Positions 26,833 through 35,001 of a stretch of DNA of 35,001 nt are shown piece by piece. This DNA comes from Myxacorys californica WJT36-NPBG1 (GTDB lineage: Bacteria; Cyanobacteriota; Cyanobacteriia; Leptolyngbyales; Leptolyngbyaceae). The notes under the pieces are model-generated. The model searched no databases, was not told where the DNA came from, and saw nothing but the letters and a program-made list of their open reading frames with translations. The stretch is from contig JAHHHO010000057.1 of the NCBI GenBank assembly GCA_019359315.1, positions 1 to 35,001 on the forward strand, written 5' to 3'. Position 1 is the first letter of the stretch; each line of letters begins with the position of its first letter. The position numbers and the translations under genes are program-made.

Positions 26833-27828
26833 ATGGTTAGTCATCGACCGTTTCAACGACTCCAACCCCTGAGTTTGTTAGCTCAACTCATCAGCCGTCA
26901 GATCGACGGATGTTTGCAAGTCATCAGTGGCTCAACCTCATGGTTGCTCTACCTCGATCGCGGTAAGCTCGTCTACGCGACGAACTCGATCGCCCCGTTT
27001 GATCGACTCCAGCACCATCTGATGGGGTTAGGCGACCAAGCCCCTGCCCTGAGCAAGCTCGACTATGCTCAGCTGCGGCGGCAATTCGATCAGCCTGCCT
27101 CCCTCTCTGCCAGTAGCGTGGATTATCAAGCGATTCGTTGGTTAGTTGAGCAGCAGTATCTGACGATGTCTCAGGCGGTGAGTCTGATTGATGCGATCGC
27201 AAAAGAGGTGCTGCAATCCTTCTTAGCGGTGACAGAAGGCATGTATGAACTGACCGCAAAAGCCGCAATCTCAAATTATCCCAACTTATGCCAGCTCGAT
27301 TTGCGGCAGATCGTTGAACACTGTCATACCCGTGCCCAACGTTCAACGCCAACCGAACCACGCTCTGCTGTCTCTCGCCCAAGTGCCACGATTCCTCGTG
27401 CGTCTGCTCCAGACAAAACCGAAGAACCGTCCACCCCGTCAGACAAACCTCGGCATACGATCGCCTGCATTGATGACAGCCCGACCATCTTGCAAGCCAT
27501 CAGCAGTTTTCTCCACGACTCCAGCGTTTCTGTCGTGATGATCAACGACCCAGTGAAAGCACTGATGCAGATCATGCGGACAAAACCAGATCTCATTCTA
27601 CTCGACGTCGGGATGCCAAACCTCGATGGATATGAGCTATGTTCATTGCTGCGGCGGCATCCTAGCTTCAAGCAGACTCCCATCGTGATGGTGACCGGCC
27701 ACACCGGATTTATCGATCGTGCGAAAGCAAGACTAGTGGGTGCATCAGGCTACTTAACCAAACCCTTTACCCAGCCAGAATTGGTCAATACCGTATTTAA
27801 GTTTTTGGGGGTCAAAAATGAACGCTGA
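26833..27828 (+). CDS. pixG: PATAN-domain response regulator, PixG/PilG type
   Basis: A 331-residue response regulator with an N-terminal PATAN (DUF4388-like) region, residues 1 to about 155 (PLSLLAQLISRQIDGCLQVI, then LLYLDRGKLVYATNS), a proline/serine-rich linker, and a C-terminal receiver from about 205. The receiver has the acidic pair ACIDDS, phospho-acceptor Asp258 in LLLDVGMPNLDG, and the conserved lysine in YLTKPF. In Synechocystis the PATAN regulators act with the CheA-like kinase PixL and interact with the pilus extension motor. First gene of the operon. Confidence 0.88.
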   Translation: MVSHRPFQRLQPLSLLAQLISRQIDGCLQVISGSTSWLLYLDRGKLVYATNSIAPFDRLQHHLMGLGDQAPALSKLDYAQLRRQFDQPASLSASSVDYQAIRWLVEQQYLTMSQAVSLIDAIAKEVLQSFLAVTEGMYELTAKAAISNYPNLCQLDLRQIVEHCHTRAQRSTPTEPRSAVSRPSATIPRASAPDKTEEPSTPSDKPRHTIACIDDSPTILQAISSFLHDSSVSVVMINDPVKALMQIMRTKPDLILLDVGMPNLDGYELCSLLRRHPSFKQTPIVMVTGHTGFIDRAKARLVGASGYLTKPFTQPELVNTVFKFLGVKNER

Positions 27829-27899
27829 CTTAATGCTGTACTCCCTTGACCGCGGTCTGATCCAGGCTATTTCACCCTTCGCTAAACGCATTCAAAATC

Positions 27900-28277
27900 A
27901 TGAGCTTAACCTTGATGGGAACCGTGTTAGTCGTCGAAGACACTCCTTCGGAGATGGAGTTACTGAGCCATTACCTGCGGGAAGGAGGCTATAGCGTCAT
28001 CGGTGCCGTCAGCGCCAAAGAAGCACTTAATAAAGCCGTTGAACTAAAGCCCGATGTGATTGTAACGGACGTCGTCATGCCCGGGATGAGCGGGTTTGAG
28101 CTATGTCGCAACCTCAAGAAAAATCCTGAAACGCAGCAAGTCCCCATAATTATCTGTACGTCTAAAGGGCAAGAAATTGACCGATTGTGGGGAATGCGCC
28201 AAGGCGCAGATGCCTACATCACGAAGCCTTTTACCCGTGAGAAACTGATCCGCACGGTTCAATCGGTGGGGGGTTGA
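27900..28277 (+). CDS. pixH: Single-domain response regulator, PixH/PilH type
   Basis: This CheY-like receiver of 125 residues has the acidic pair in VLVVEDTPSEMELL, the phospho-acceptor Asp57 in VIVTDVVMPGMSGFEL, threonine in ICTSKG and lysine in AYITKPFTREKL. It has no output domain, so it works by protein contact or as a phosphate sink for the kinase. The gap after pixG is 71 bp; ATG at 27900 is used, with ATG at 27915 as alternative. Order and type match pixH/pilH of cyanobacterial taxis operons. Confidence 0.93.
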   Translation: MSLTLMGTVLVVEDTPSEMELLSHYLREGGYSVIGAVSAKEALNKAVELKPDVIVTDVVMPGMSGFELCRNLKKNPETQQVPIIICTSKGQEIDRLWGMRQGADAYITKPFTREKLIRTVQSVGG

Positions 28278-28278
28278 G

Positions 28279-28785
28279 GTGGTCAATCCGTCAGCACTGA
28301 GCTTAACGCCCGCCCGCACTCGAACCCATCAAGGTGAACCGTATCTCAAGTTTCAAGTCACTGAAGGGGTTCAGGCAGGACTGATCATGAAACAGGTGCA
28401 GGAAGTTTTGGTCTTGCCCACGCCCCAACTCACTCCGATTCCGAATTTGCCTGTCGGCGTTCTCGGACTGATGCATCGCCGCAGTCGAGTGCTGTGGGTC
28501 GTCGATCTGGCGCTGTTGCTAGGGGTCGGCGTCCTTGACTATAGCCCCCAGCAGTATGACATTGTGATTGTTCGCACGGGGGGAGCCGCGATCGCGCTTG
28601 CCATTCGTCAAGTCGGAGGCATTGCTGGAGTACAGCCAACGCACGTTCAACCGCTTCCCAGTCACGCTGCAAAGGGTCTCATTCCCTATTCCAGGGGCTG
28701 TATTCTGCAACCGCAAGAAATTGTGTTTTTACTCGATGGAGAAGCTATTTTACAGGCTCCAATTTTACAAGGGAACGGGTATTGA
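28279..28785 (+). CDS. pixI: CheW-like adaptor, PixI/PilI type
   Basis: A CheW-domain adaptor of 168 residues that should bridge the receptor and the kinase. YLKFQVTEGVQAGLIMKQVQ and EVLVLPTPQLTPIPNLPVGV match the first CheW half; GLMHRRSRVLWVVDLALLLG is the central motif, and IVFLLDGEAIL closes the domain. GTG at 28279 begins 1 base after the pixH stop codon, which supports translational coupling. Confidence 0.92.
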   Translation: MVNPSALSLTPARTRTHQGEPYLKFQVTEGVQAGLIMKQVQEVLVLPTPQLTPIPNLPVGVLGLMHRRSRVLWVVDLALLLGVGVLDYSPQQYDIVIVRTGGAAIALAIRQVGGIAGVQPTHVQPLPSHAAKGLIPYSRGCILQPQEIVFLLDGEAILQAPILQGNGY

Positions 28786-28859
28786 CGATGTGATGGTTCT
28801 GTTCTTTCGCGTTGTTCATCAGCATTGGTCATCAGGCTAAACGCATCTCTGCTTTCTGA

Positions 28860-31697
28860 ATGCTTCTTACCGCCGTATCACTTCATCATCCTATGGTCGA
28901 TCAACTTGACGCTGCCAAAAATGGCCATGCTCCTGTCTCTGTCCAATCTGCTGATTCCGCTGCAGCTGTCGAAGCGGTTCCGGCTGAAGCAGGTAAAGCC
29001 AGCCCGTCTCAGATCACGGTTCTCCAGCGCGTCAAACGGTTAGGATTTCGCGCTAAGGCAACGGCACTGGCAATTGCGATCGCGACGTTGCCCGTATTGG
29101 GAATTGGGACGATCGCGTATAAATTAGCCAATCGCTCAATCACCAATCAAATTAGAGAAAACGAAGAACGGTTAGCTCAGACGCTGAGCCAGAAGTTGGC
29201 GTCTTTTATGGCAGAACGAAATGGCGATATGCAGATTCTGTCGAGTCAGCCAGTTTTAACCACTACCGCCGTGCGGAATGCGACCTCATCTGAAGAAAGG
29301 AGAGCCGTTCTAGAACGCTTTGTTGAGGCGTATCGAGTGTACGACAGTATTGCGATTTTTGATCTCAATGGCAGTGCCACGCTGCAAAGCGATCAGCAAT
29401 CCATTTCTAAACAGTCTGACCAAGATTACTTTAGAGCTGCTCTAGAGTCAGATAAAGTCCTGATTAGCCGTCCGGTCAGAGCCAATTCAAACGAACCGTA
29501 TGTGATCTACCTGACTGCTCCAATTAAAGAATCGGGCAATGGGAAAAAGATTGCGATCGCTCGTGCTATTCTGCCGGTTCGCAGCTTGACCGATCAGTTG
29601 CGCGACTACCGCACGGGAGGCGCAGAATTTAGCGTCCTTGATGCGGGCAATCAAATTTTCTTGTCGTCTCAAGACAGCCTAATTGGACGGTCTGCGGGAG
29701 AGGCATATAACCAGTTTTCGGACATGCAATCTCGTCGGGAAACTAATACCCGCGTGATTGAGCAAGACTCGCAAACCAGTAAAGTTCATTTGTTTGCAAG
29801 TTATGCTCCGTGGGTGGGCGGCGAGAACGTTCCCGATCTCGGCTGGGGGACAATTTTAGGAACGCCAACAGACCTCGCCTTCGCTCCGCAGCGACAGTTG
29901 TTTTGGACTTTTACCCTGGGAACGGGAGCCGTTGCGGTGCTGACCGGGCTGTTAGCAGCTTGGCTAGCCAATCGCGCCACTCGACCGATTTTGGCTGCTA
30001 CGAACGCGGTGCAAGATCTGGGAGCCGGAAAGCTCGATACGCGGCTGACGGTGAAGGGAGACGATGAACTGGCGATGTTGGGCAACAACATTAATGTGAT
30101 GGCCGAGCAGTTGCAGGCATTGTTGCAAAACCAAGCGCAAAGCGTCCAGCGATCGCAGTTTCTCAGCGAAGTCGTGGTTAAAATTCGGCGATCGCTGACC
30201 TTTATGAACATTCTGCAAACGGGCGTCGATGAGGTCCGCAGTTTTCTCAAGAGCGATCGCGTTGTAGTGTACAGATTCAATCCCGACTACCTGAGCGGCA
30301 CGATTGAAGCAGAATCGATAGCTCCTGGCTGGACCAAAGGGTTAGGCAAAATCATCGACGATCCGCTGGAGCTAGGAGCTATCGATCACTATCGAGAGGG
30401 GCGAATTTGGGCAGTGGAAGATGTGCACAACGCAAAGTTGAGTCAGCGTCACTGCGAGATTCTAGAGGGCTTGCAGGTTCAGGCTCATATTGTCGCTCCG
30501 ATTCTACAAGACAAAGAAGTCATCGGGCTGCTGTGCGCTCATCAGTGTTCGTCTACGCGGCACTGGACTCTTGAAGAAACCGAATTGATTGGGCAAATTG
30601 CGATTCAAATGGGCTATGCCCTTGATCAAGCGGACTTGCTCACCCAATCCCAAACCGCTCGCCAAGTTGCTGAGCAGCTATCGGACGACCAACGGCAGCA
30701 AAAAGAAGCGCTGCAAATGCAGTTGCTCCAACTGTTAGGAGAAGTCGAAGGGGCAGTAGAAGGCGATTTGACCGTTCGTGCAGATGTCACTGCCAATGAG
30801 ATCGGCACAGTTGCCGATTTCTTTAACTCGATCGTGGAGAGCTTGAGACAGATTGTGACTCAAGTGAAATCGGCAGCAGTTCAGGTGAACGATGCTCTCG
30901 GCAATGATGAGCAATCGGTGCGCCAACTGTCAGAAGATGCGATGCAGCAAGCCGAAGCAACGAACCGGACGCTGAATTCGGTGCAGCAGATGGTGCAGTC
31001 GATTCAAGCTGTATCGTCGAGTGCGCGGCAGGCGGCTGATGTGGCAAAATCGGCATTCTCCACGGCAGAAGCAGGCGGCGTGGCAATGGAGCTAACGGTG
31101 CAAAATATTCTGGGGCTACGAGAAACGATCGGGGAAACGGCGAAGAAAGTGAAGCGCCTAGGTGAATCGTCGCAGCAAATCTCGAAAGTGGTCTCGCTGA
31201 TCAATCAAATTGCGGTGCAGACCAATCTTCTGTCGATCAACGCTGGAATCGAAGCTGCACGAGCGGGCGAAGACAGCCAAGGCTTTGCAGTGGTCGCAGA
31301 AGAAGTGGGAGAACTCGCGGCCCGATCGGCCGCCGCTACCCGCGATATCGAACAGATTGTGGCCACGATTCAGCGCGAAACCTCGGAGGTGGTAGAAGCA
31401 ATGGAGCAGGGCACCACGCAAGTTGTGGAGGGAACGCGCTTGGTCGATAATGCCAAACTCAGCTTAGAGAAAATTCTCACGGTGTCTCAGCAGATCGACC
31501 AATTAGTCGGATCGATCTCACAGGCAACTGTGTCTCAAGTTGAGACATCACAGGCTGTAACCTCGTTAATGCAGAACATTGTACGCTCGTCGGGACGCAC
31601 CTCTGAATCGACATTACAAGTTTCCGAATCGATTCGCCAAACCGTCGCGATCGCACAGGAGCTTCAAAACTCGGTCGGCACATTCAAGGTGAGCTAA
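28860..31697 (+). CDS. pixJ: Methyl-accepting taxis receptor, PixJ/PilJ type
   Basis: A membrane receptor of up to 945 residues: cytoplasmic tail, TM1 at about 66-88, a dCache-like periplasmic domain ([20 protein letters not shown]), TM2 at about 349-370, HAMP ([20 protein letters not shown]), a phytochrome/CBCR-lineage GAF at about 440-595, a second HAMP and the signalling domain with hairpin tip [20 protein letters not shown]. In bilin-binding PixJ the GAF has a cysteine in the pattern S-x-C-H; here the same place is S-Q-R530-H531-C532, and the DPCF-type second cysteine is D501-P-L503-E. It may therefore not carry a covalent bilin. Start 28860 is uncertain; ATG at 28893 is an alternative. 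Confidence 0.92.
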   Translation: MLLTAVSLHHPMVDQLDAAKNGHAPVSVQSADSAAAVEAVPAEAGKASPSQITVLQRVKRLGFRAKATALAIAIATLPVLGIGTIAYKLANRSITNQIRENEERLAQTLSQKLASFMAERNGDMQILSSQPVLTTTAVRNATSSEERRAVLERFVEAYRVYDSIAIFDLNGSATLQSDQQSISKQSDQDYFRAALESDKVLISRPVRANSNEPYVIYLTAPIKESGNGKKIAIARAILPVRSLTDQLRDYRTGGAEFSVLDAGNQIFLSSQDSLIGRSAGEAYNQFSDMQSRRETNTRVIEQDSQTSKVHLFASYAPWVGGENVPDLGWGTILGTPTDLAFAPQRQLFWTFTLGTGAVAVLTGLLAAWLANRATRPILAATNAVQDLGAGKLDTRLTVKGDDELAMLGNNINVMAEQLQALLQNQAQSVQRSQFLSEVVVKIRRSLTFMNILQTGVDEVRSFLKSDRVVVYRFNPDYLSGTIEAESIAPGWTKGLGKIIDDPLELGAIDHYREGRIWAVEDVHNAKLSQRHCEILEGLQVQAHIVAPILQDKEVIGLLCAHQCSSTRHWTLEETELIGQIAIQMGYALDQADLLTQSQTARQVAEQLSDDQRQQKEALQMQLLQLLGEVEGAVEGDLTVRADVTANEIGTVADFFNSIVESLRQIVTQVKSAAVQVNDALGNDEQSVRQLSEDAMQQAEATNRTLNSVQQMVQSIQAVSSSARQAADVAKSAFSTAEAGGVAMELTVQNILGLRETIGETAKKVKRLGESSQQISKVVSLINQIAVQTNLLSINAGIEAARAGEDSQGFAVVAEEVGELAARSAAATRDIEQIVATIQRETSEVVEAMEQGTTQVVEGTRLVDNAKLSLEKILTVSQQIDQLVGSISQATVSQVETSQAVTSLMQNIVRSSGRTSESTLQVSESIRQTVAIAQELQNSVGTFKVS

Positions 31698-31829
31698 TTT
31701 CCCTGACATGCCTTCATCCGCAACTCTTTTTTGAGCAGGACGCAAGACCGCCGCTTCTCGTCAGATGAGGTGGAATGAGGGCAAACGCCAGATCTTCGGA
31801 CTATCCCAGCCATTACCTTAACCATCACA

Positions 31830-34800
31830 ATGTCACAGGACAAAGAGCTTGAAATTCGTCGCCAATTTCTAGATGAAGCCCAGGAGTATCTAGACACCTT
31901 AGACGGAACGATTTTAGGACTTGCCGACCATCATGTGGACGCTCAGAAAATCAATGCAGCGCTGCGGGCAGCTCACTCGATCAAAGGCGGGGCAGGCATG
32001 ATGGGATTTGAGGTATTAAGTGCGCTGGCGCATCGTCTCGAAGATTTTCTGAAAGTCCTGAAGGTCGATAAATCCATTGCACCGACCTTTCATCTCGAAA
32101 ATCTGCTGCTCTCGGCACTCACAGGGTTACGTCAGGTGATCGATTGCGATCGCCAGTTTCTCGCTCATCCTCGCGCTCACCGTCCTGCGATCGATTCAAC
32201 CTGGCTAGCTGCCGAAGTGACGCCTATTTTCGATCAATTGCACGAACAATTGGGCGATCCTCAAGATGAAAATGCTGGCTCCATTCTCTCGCCCGAAGAC
32301 GGACAAGAAATTATTCCGCTCCTATTTGAAACGGAAGTCGAAGGCTGTTTGCAACGGTTAGAAGCGGTGGTTGCAACGCCAACGCAACCCTGTTTGCGAG
32401 AAGAACTTGCAATTCTAGCACAAGAATTAGGGGGATTAGGAGAAATGCTGCAACTGTCAGCATTTACTCAGTTGTGTGAATCGGTAACGCAACGCTTAGA
32501 AGCAGAAATTGAAGACATTAGCGCCTTTGCAAGTCAAGCACTGCAAGCTTGGCGATATGCGCAGGTTAAGGTGCTGTCAGGGCAGTACCATCAAATTCCG
32601 ACCGATGTGGATGTAGTAGAGTTCGATATCAATTCGCTCCTAGAGCCGCTACCCGACTACTTTGGCGAGTCGGACCCTCATTTTGTGACCGACGACATCG
32701 GGCTGAACGGAGAAATCGACGCAACAGACATTGCCTTAGACATTGCCTTTCCCGATTCTGCTACCCTCGATTCAATCTTTTCATCGGTTGAAGAAAAGGG
32801 CGATTGGTACACTGACATTCTAGCGGCTGAAGCCGTGGCGGTCAGCGATGATGGCTACACCGACTATCAGCCCACGTCTGAAGCACTGCCATTTTTTGGC
32901 GAATCGCAAGTTTCAGATTTTAAGATTTTAGACGCGAATGCGTCCGAAGTTGAAGAGGATCAAGATATTACGGTTCGCGTCCCGGCGCGGCAACTGAATC
33001 TGTTGAATGATCTCTTTGGTGAACTCACGATTGATCGCAACGGCATTGATTTATATCTCAAACGTCTGAGAACCTTAGCGCAGAGTTTGCGCGATCGCAT
33101 TCAAACCCTCGATGCCGTCAACGCTAAACTGCGGACTGCCTATGACAAAATCTCGATTTCTGGACTCAGCCAGCGCGTCGCAGTAGACGAAGCGAGTTCA
33201 AGCTTGGTGGTGCGAAATGCCTATTCGCGATCGGGATTTGATCTGCTCGAACTCGATCAATACACCGATCTCAATTTACAGTCTCAGCAAGTGATGGAAA
33301 CCATCGTTCAGTTGCAGGAAGTTGCAGAAGACATCGAACTGAGCCTGGATGATAGTGAACAAGCGTATCGGGGCTTGACAAAAACCGCAAAGCAAATGCA
33401 AACCGGATTGACGCAACTAAGAATGCGTCCGCTCTCAGATGTGGTTGATCGCTTTCCCCGCGCGGTTCGAGAGTGGTCATTACAGTATGGTAAACAGGTC
33501 AAGCTCAATATCATCGGCGGCGGAACGCTCATCGATCGCAACATTCTCGAAACGCTAAACGATCCGCTCATGCATTTGCTGCGCAACGCGTTTGATCATG
33601 GAATCGAAACGCCAGAAGTTCGGCAATCCCAAGGCAAATCGCTAGAAGGCGTAATCGAAATCGAGGCAGTTCAGCAGGCCAATCGCACTGTGATCACCAT
33701 TCGAGATGATGGCGAAGGAATTCCGATTGATCGGATTCGCGATCGCGCGGAGCAAATGGGGCTTGATCCGGTTCTTCTGAAAACAGCAGGTGAAGCAGAT
33801 CTACTCTCGCTGATTTTTGAGCCAGGATTTAGCACCCGAGAGCAGGTCAGCTCGATGTCTGGGCGCGGCGTCGGGATGGATGTTGTCCGTAGCAACCTCA
33901 AACAGATTCGTGGGGAGATCACCGTCAACACAGAGGCAGGGCAGGGCACAACGTTTACGCTATCGGTTCCGTTTACGCTATCCACGGTGCGCGTGCTGTT
34001 GGTTGAAAGTGGAGGCATGTTGCTCGCGTTCCCGAGCGATGTCGTGACTGAAATGTTTTTACTTAAACCAGAAGACCTGATCAACACAGGCAGCAACGAG
34101 GTGATCAACTGGCAAGGCAAAGTGGTGCAAGTGGTGCGATTGCAGAAGTGGCTGCACTTTAACTGTCCGCGATCGCCCCACGGTTACGAGACGCCGCCCA
34201 GCATTTCGGCGGCCAGCATAATGCTGATTGATCAAGGCGATCAACTCTATGGCATTCCCATCGATCGCTGTTGGGGTGAACAAGAAGCCACCAATCGCCG
34301 CATCGAAGGGACGTTGGCATTGCCGTCCGGCTTTAGTGGCTGCACCATTTTAGGCAATGGTCGCGTCGTGCCGCTAGTGAACGCTGCCGAGCTTCTGCGC
34401 TGGATTACAAGCTGCGAAAGGTCTGAGGACGATCCGCTTGTATCTTATCGCTCGACTGGAGCGCACCGACTGAGTCTCCCTCCTAGTTCGATTCCGACCG
34501 TTCTAGTGGTAGACGATTCGATTAATGTTCGTCGGTTCTTGGCGTTAACCTTAGAGCGAGCCGGATATCGGGTTGAGCAAGCGAAAGACGGGCAAGACGC
34601 GCTAGAGCGATTGGAAGAGGGCTTAGCTGTTCAAGCGGTGGTCTGTGATATTGAGATGCCGCGACTAGATGGATTCGGATTTTTGGCAAAAGCGAAAGTG
34701 AATCCGTCGTTTACTCAGGTTCCAATTGTGATGCTCACGTCCCGGACGGGAGACAAACACCGCAAATTAGCAGAAAGCTTAGGAGCAACGGCTTATTTCT

Positions 34801-34859
34801 CAAAACCGTACAATGAGCAAGAATTACTGCAAACGCTAGAAAAAACAGTTAGCGTGTGA
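31830..34859 (+). CDS. pixL: CheA-like hybrid histidine kinase, PixL/PilL type
   Basis: A 1009-residue cytosolic hybrid kinase. An N-terminal Hpt domain carries phospho-acceptor His49 in LRAAHSIKGGAGMMGF. A second helical region at about 165-260 looks like an Hpt without histidine. A long acidic linker leads to the dimerisation helices, a HATPase domain (LMHLLRNAFDHGIETPEV as N-box, DDGEGIP, SGRGVGMDVV), a CheW-like domain (VRVLLVESGGMLLAFPSDVV) and a C-terminal receiver with Asp940 in VVCDIEMPRLDG. It should phosphorylate PixG, PixH and its own receiver to steer twitching motility. It ends the operon. Confidence 0.96.
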   Translation: MSQDKELEIRRQFLDEAQEYLDTLDGTILGLADHHVDAQKINAALRAAHSIKGGAGMMGFEVLSALAHRLEDFLKVLKVDKSIAPTFHLENLLLSALTGLRQVIDCDRQFLAHPRAHRPAIDSTWLAAEVTPIFDQLHEQLGDPQDENAGSILSPEDGQEIIPLLFETEVEGCLQRLEAVVATPTQPCLREELAILAQELGGLGEMLQLSAFTQLCESVTQRLEAEIEDISAFASQALQAWRYAQVKVLSGQYHQIPTDVDVVEFDINSLLEPLPDYFGESDPHFVTDDIGLNGEIDATDIALDIAFPDSATLDSIFSSVEEKGDWYTDILAAEAVAVSDDGYTDYQPTSEALPFFGESQVSDFKILDANASEVEEDQDITVRVPARQLNLLNDLFGELTIDRNGIDLYLKRLRTLAQSLRDRIQTLDAVNAKLRTAYDKISISGLSQRVAVDEASSSLVVRNAYSRSGFDLLELDQYTDLNLQSQQVMETIVQLQEVAEDIELSLDDSEQAYRGLTKTAKQMQTGLTQLRMRPLSDVVDRFPRAVREWSLQYGKQVKLNIIGGGTLIDRNILETLNDPLMHLLRNAFDHGIETPEVRQSQGKSLEGVIEIEAVQQANRTVITIRDDGEGIPIDRIRDRAEQMGLDPVLLKTAGEADLLSLIFEPGFSTREQVSSMSGRGVGMDVVRSNLKQIRGEITVNTEAGQGTTFTLSVPFTLSTVRVLLVESGGMLLAFPSDVVTEMFLLKPEDLINTGSNEVINWQGKVVQVVRLQKWLHFNCPRSPHGYETPPSISAASIMLIDQGDQLYGIPIDRCWGEQEATNRRIEGTLALPSGFSGCTILGNGRVVPLVNAAELLRWITSCERSEDDPLVSYRSTGAHRLSLPPSSIPTVLVVDDSINVRRFLALTLERAGYRVEQAKDGQDALERLEEGLAVQAVVCDIEMPRLDGFGFLAKAKVNPSFTQVPIVMLTSRTGDKHRKLAESLGATAYFSKPYNEQELLQTLEKTVSV

Positions 34860-35001
34860 TTTTACTTTGTTCTGTAATAGACTTAATCGGCAATAGCTTA
34901 ATCTAGAAGACATATAGTTATTCTCGCTCGAAAGCTGAACCGCCTGCCATGTTGAGCTACAGCAGTGTCAGAAATAAACCTCATGTCCTCCAGAGTTTGA
35001 C

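Noticed and set aside
26924-27382. 152-codon frame antisense to pixG
   Set aside because: A shadow of the strongly supported PATAN domain, rich in arginine and serine as shadow frames often are.

Overview
The window looks like chromosomal DNA of a cyanobacterium. The octamer GCGATCGC (HIP1) recurs throughout. There is a five-gene Pix/Pil-type taxis operon with a phytochrome-lineage GAF receptor, and a cyanobacterial-type exosortase beside a PEP-CTERM protein. A filamentous Leptolyngbya-like species is my guess, not something the sequence proves.

Layout. 1-400: a small internally deleted IS5-type element. 410-4562: an ECF42-type sigma factor gene facing away from five small stress or metabolic genes (DGPF/YCII, SnoaL-like, PhnB-like VOC, DUF899, DUF1579). 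Between them lies a duplicated leader with two copies of the ECF42 promoter pattern TGTCGA-N17-CGAC, both pointing at the five genes. 4588-4821: a remnant of an integron-type tyrosine recombinase. 5099-8441: a secreted protein of unknown function, a dienelactone hydrolase, a lone GAF protein and a small acidic protein. 8442-8969: no gene, but a branched palindromic element. 8970-13080: a DUF938 methyltransferase, DoxX, glutathione-dependent formaldehyde dehydrogenase, an AlkA-type glycosylase and a NAGPA-domain protein. 13643-15188: a broken Wza-type polysaccharide export gene. 15617-17659: a PEP-CTERM protein convergent with its likely exosortase across a strong two-way terminator. 17920-19549: a cupin protein and a CorC/HlyC-type membrane protein. 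19760-23332: mfd.

23387-25145 is a small accessory island: a VapBC-type toxin-antitoxin pair, an antitoxin-like gene carrying an in-frame palindromic insertion, and an acyl-carrier-like protein without the phosphopantetheine serine. It is bounded downstream by a decayed second copy of the last 165 bp of mfd. A frameshifted uridine-kinase-like gene follows. After a 1.1 kb non-coding leader comes the taxis operon pixG-pixH-pixI-pixJ-pixL (26833-34859). It should connect a membrane receptor, through a CheW adaptor and a CheA hybrid kinase, to two response regulators that control type IV pilus motility. The receptor GAF domain has lost both cysteines normally used to hold a bilin.

The items most worth a second look are the double ECF42 promoter, the mfd-tail duplication around the island, the serine-less carrier protein with its probable upstream frameshift, the palindromic element inside a coding frame, and the possibly blind PixJ.
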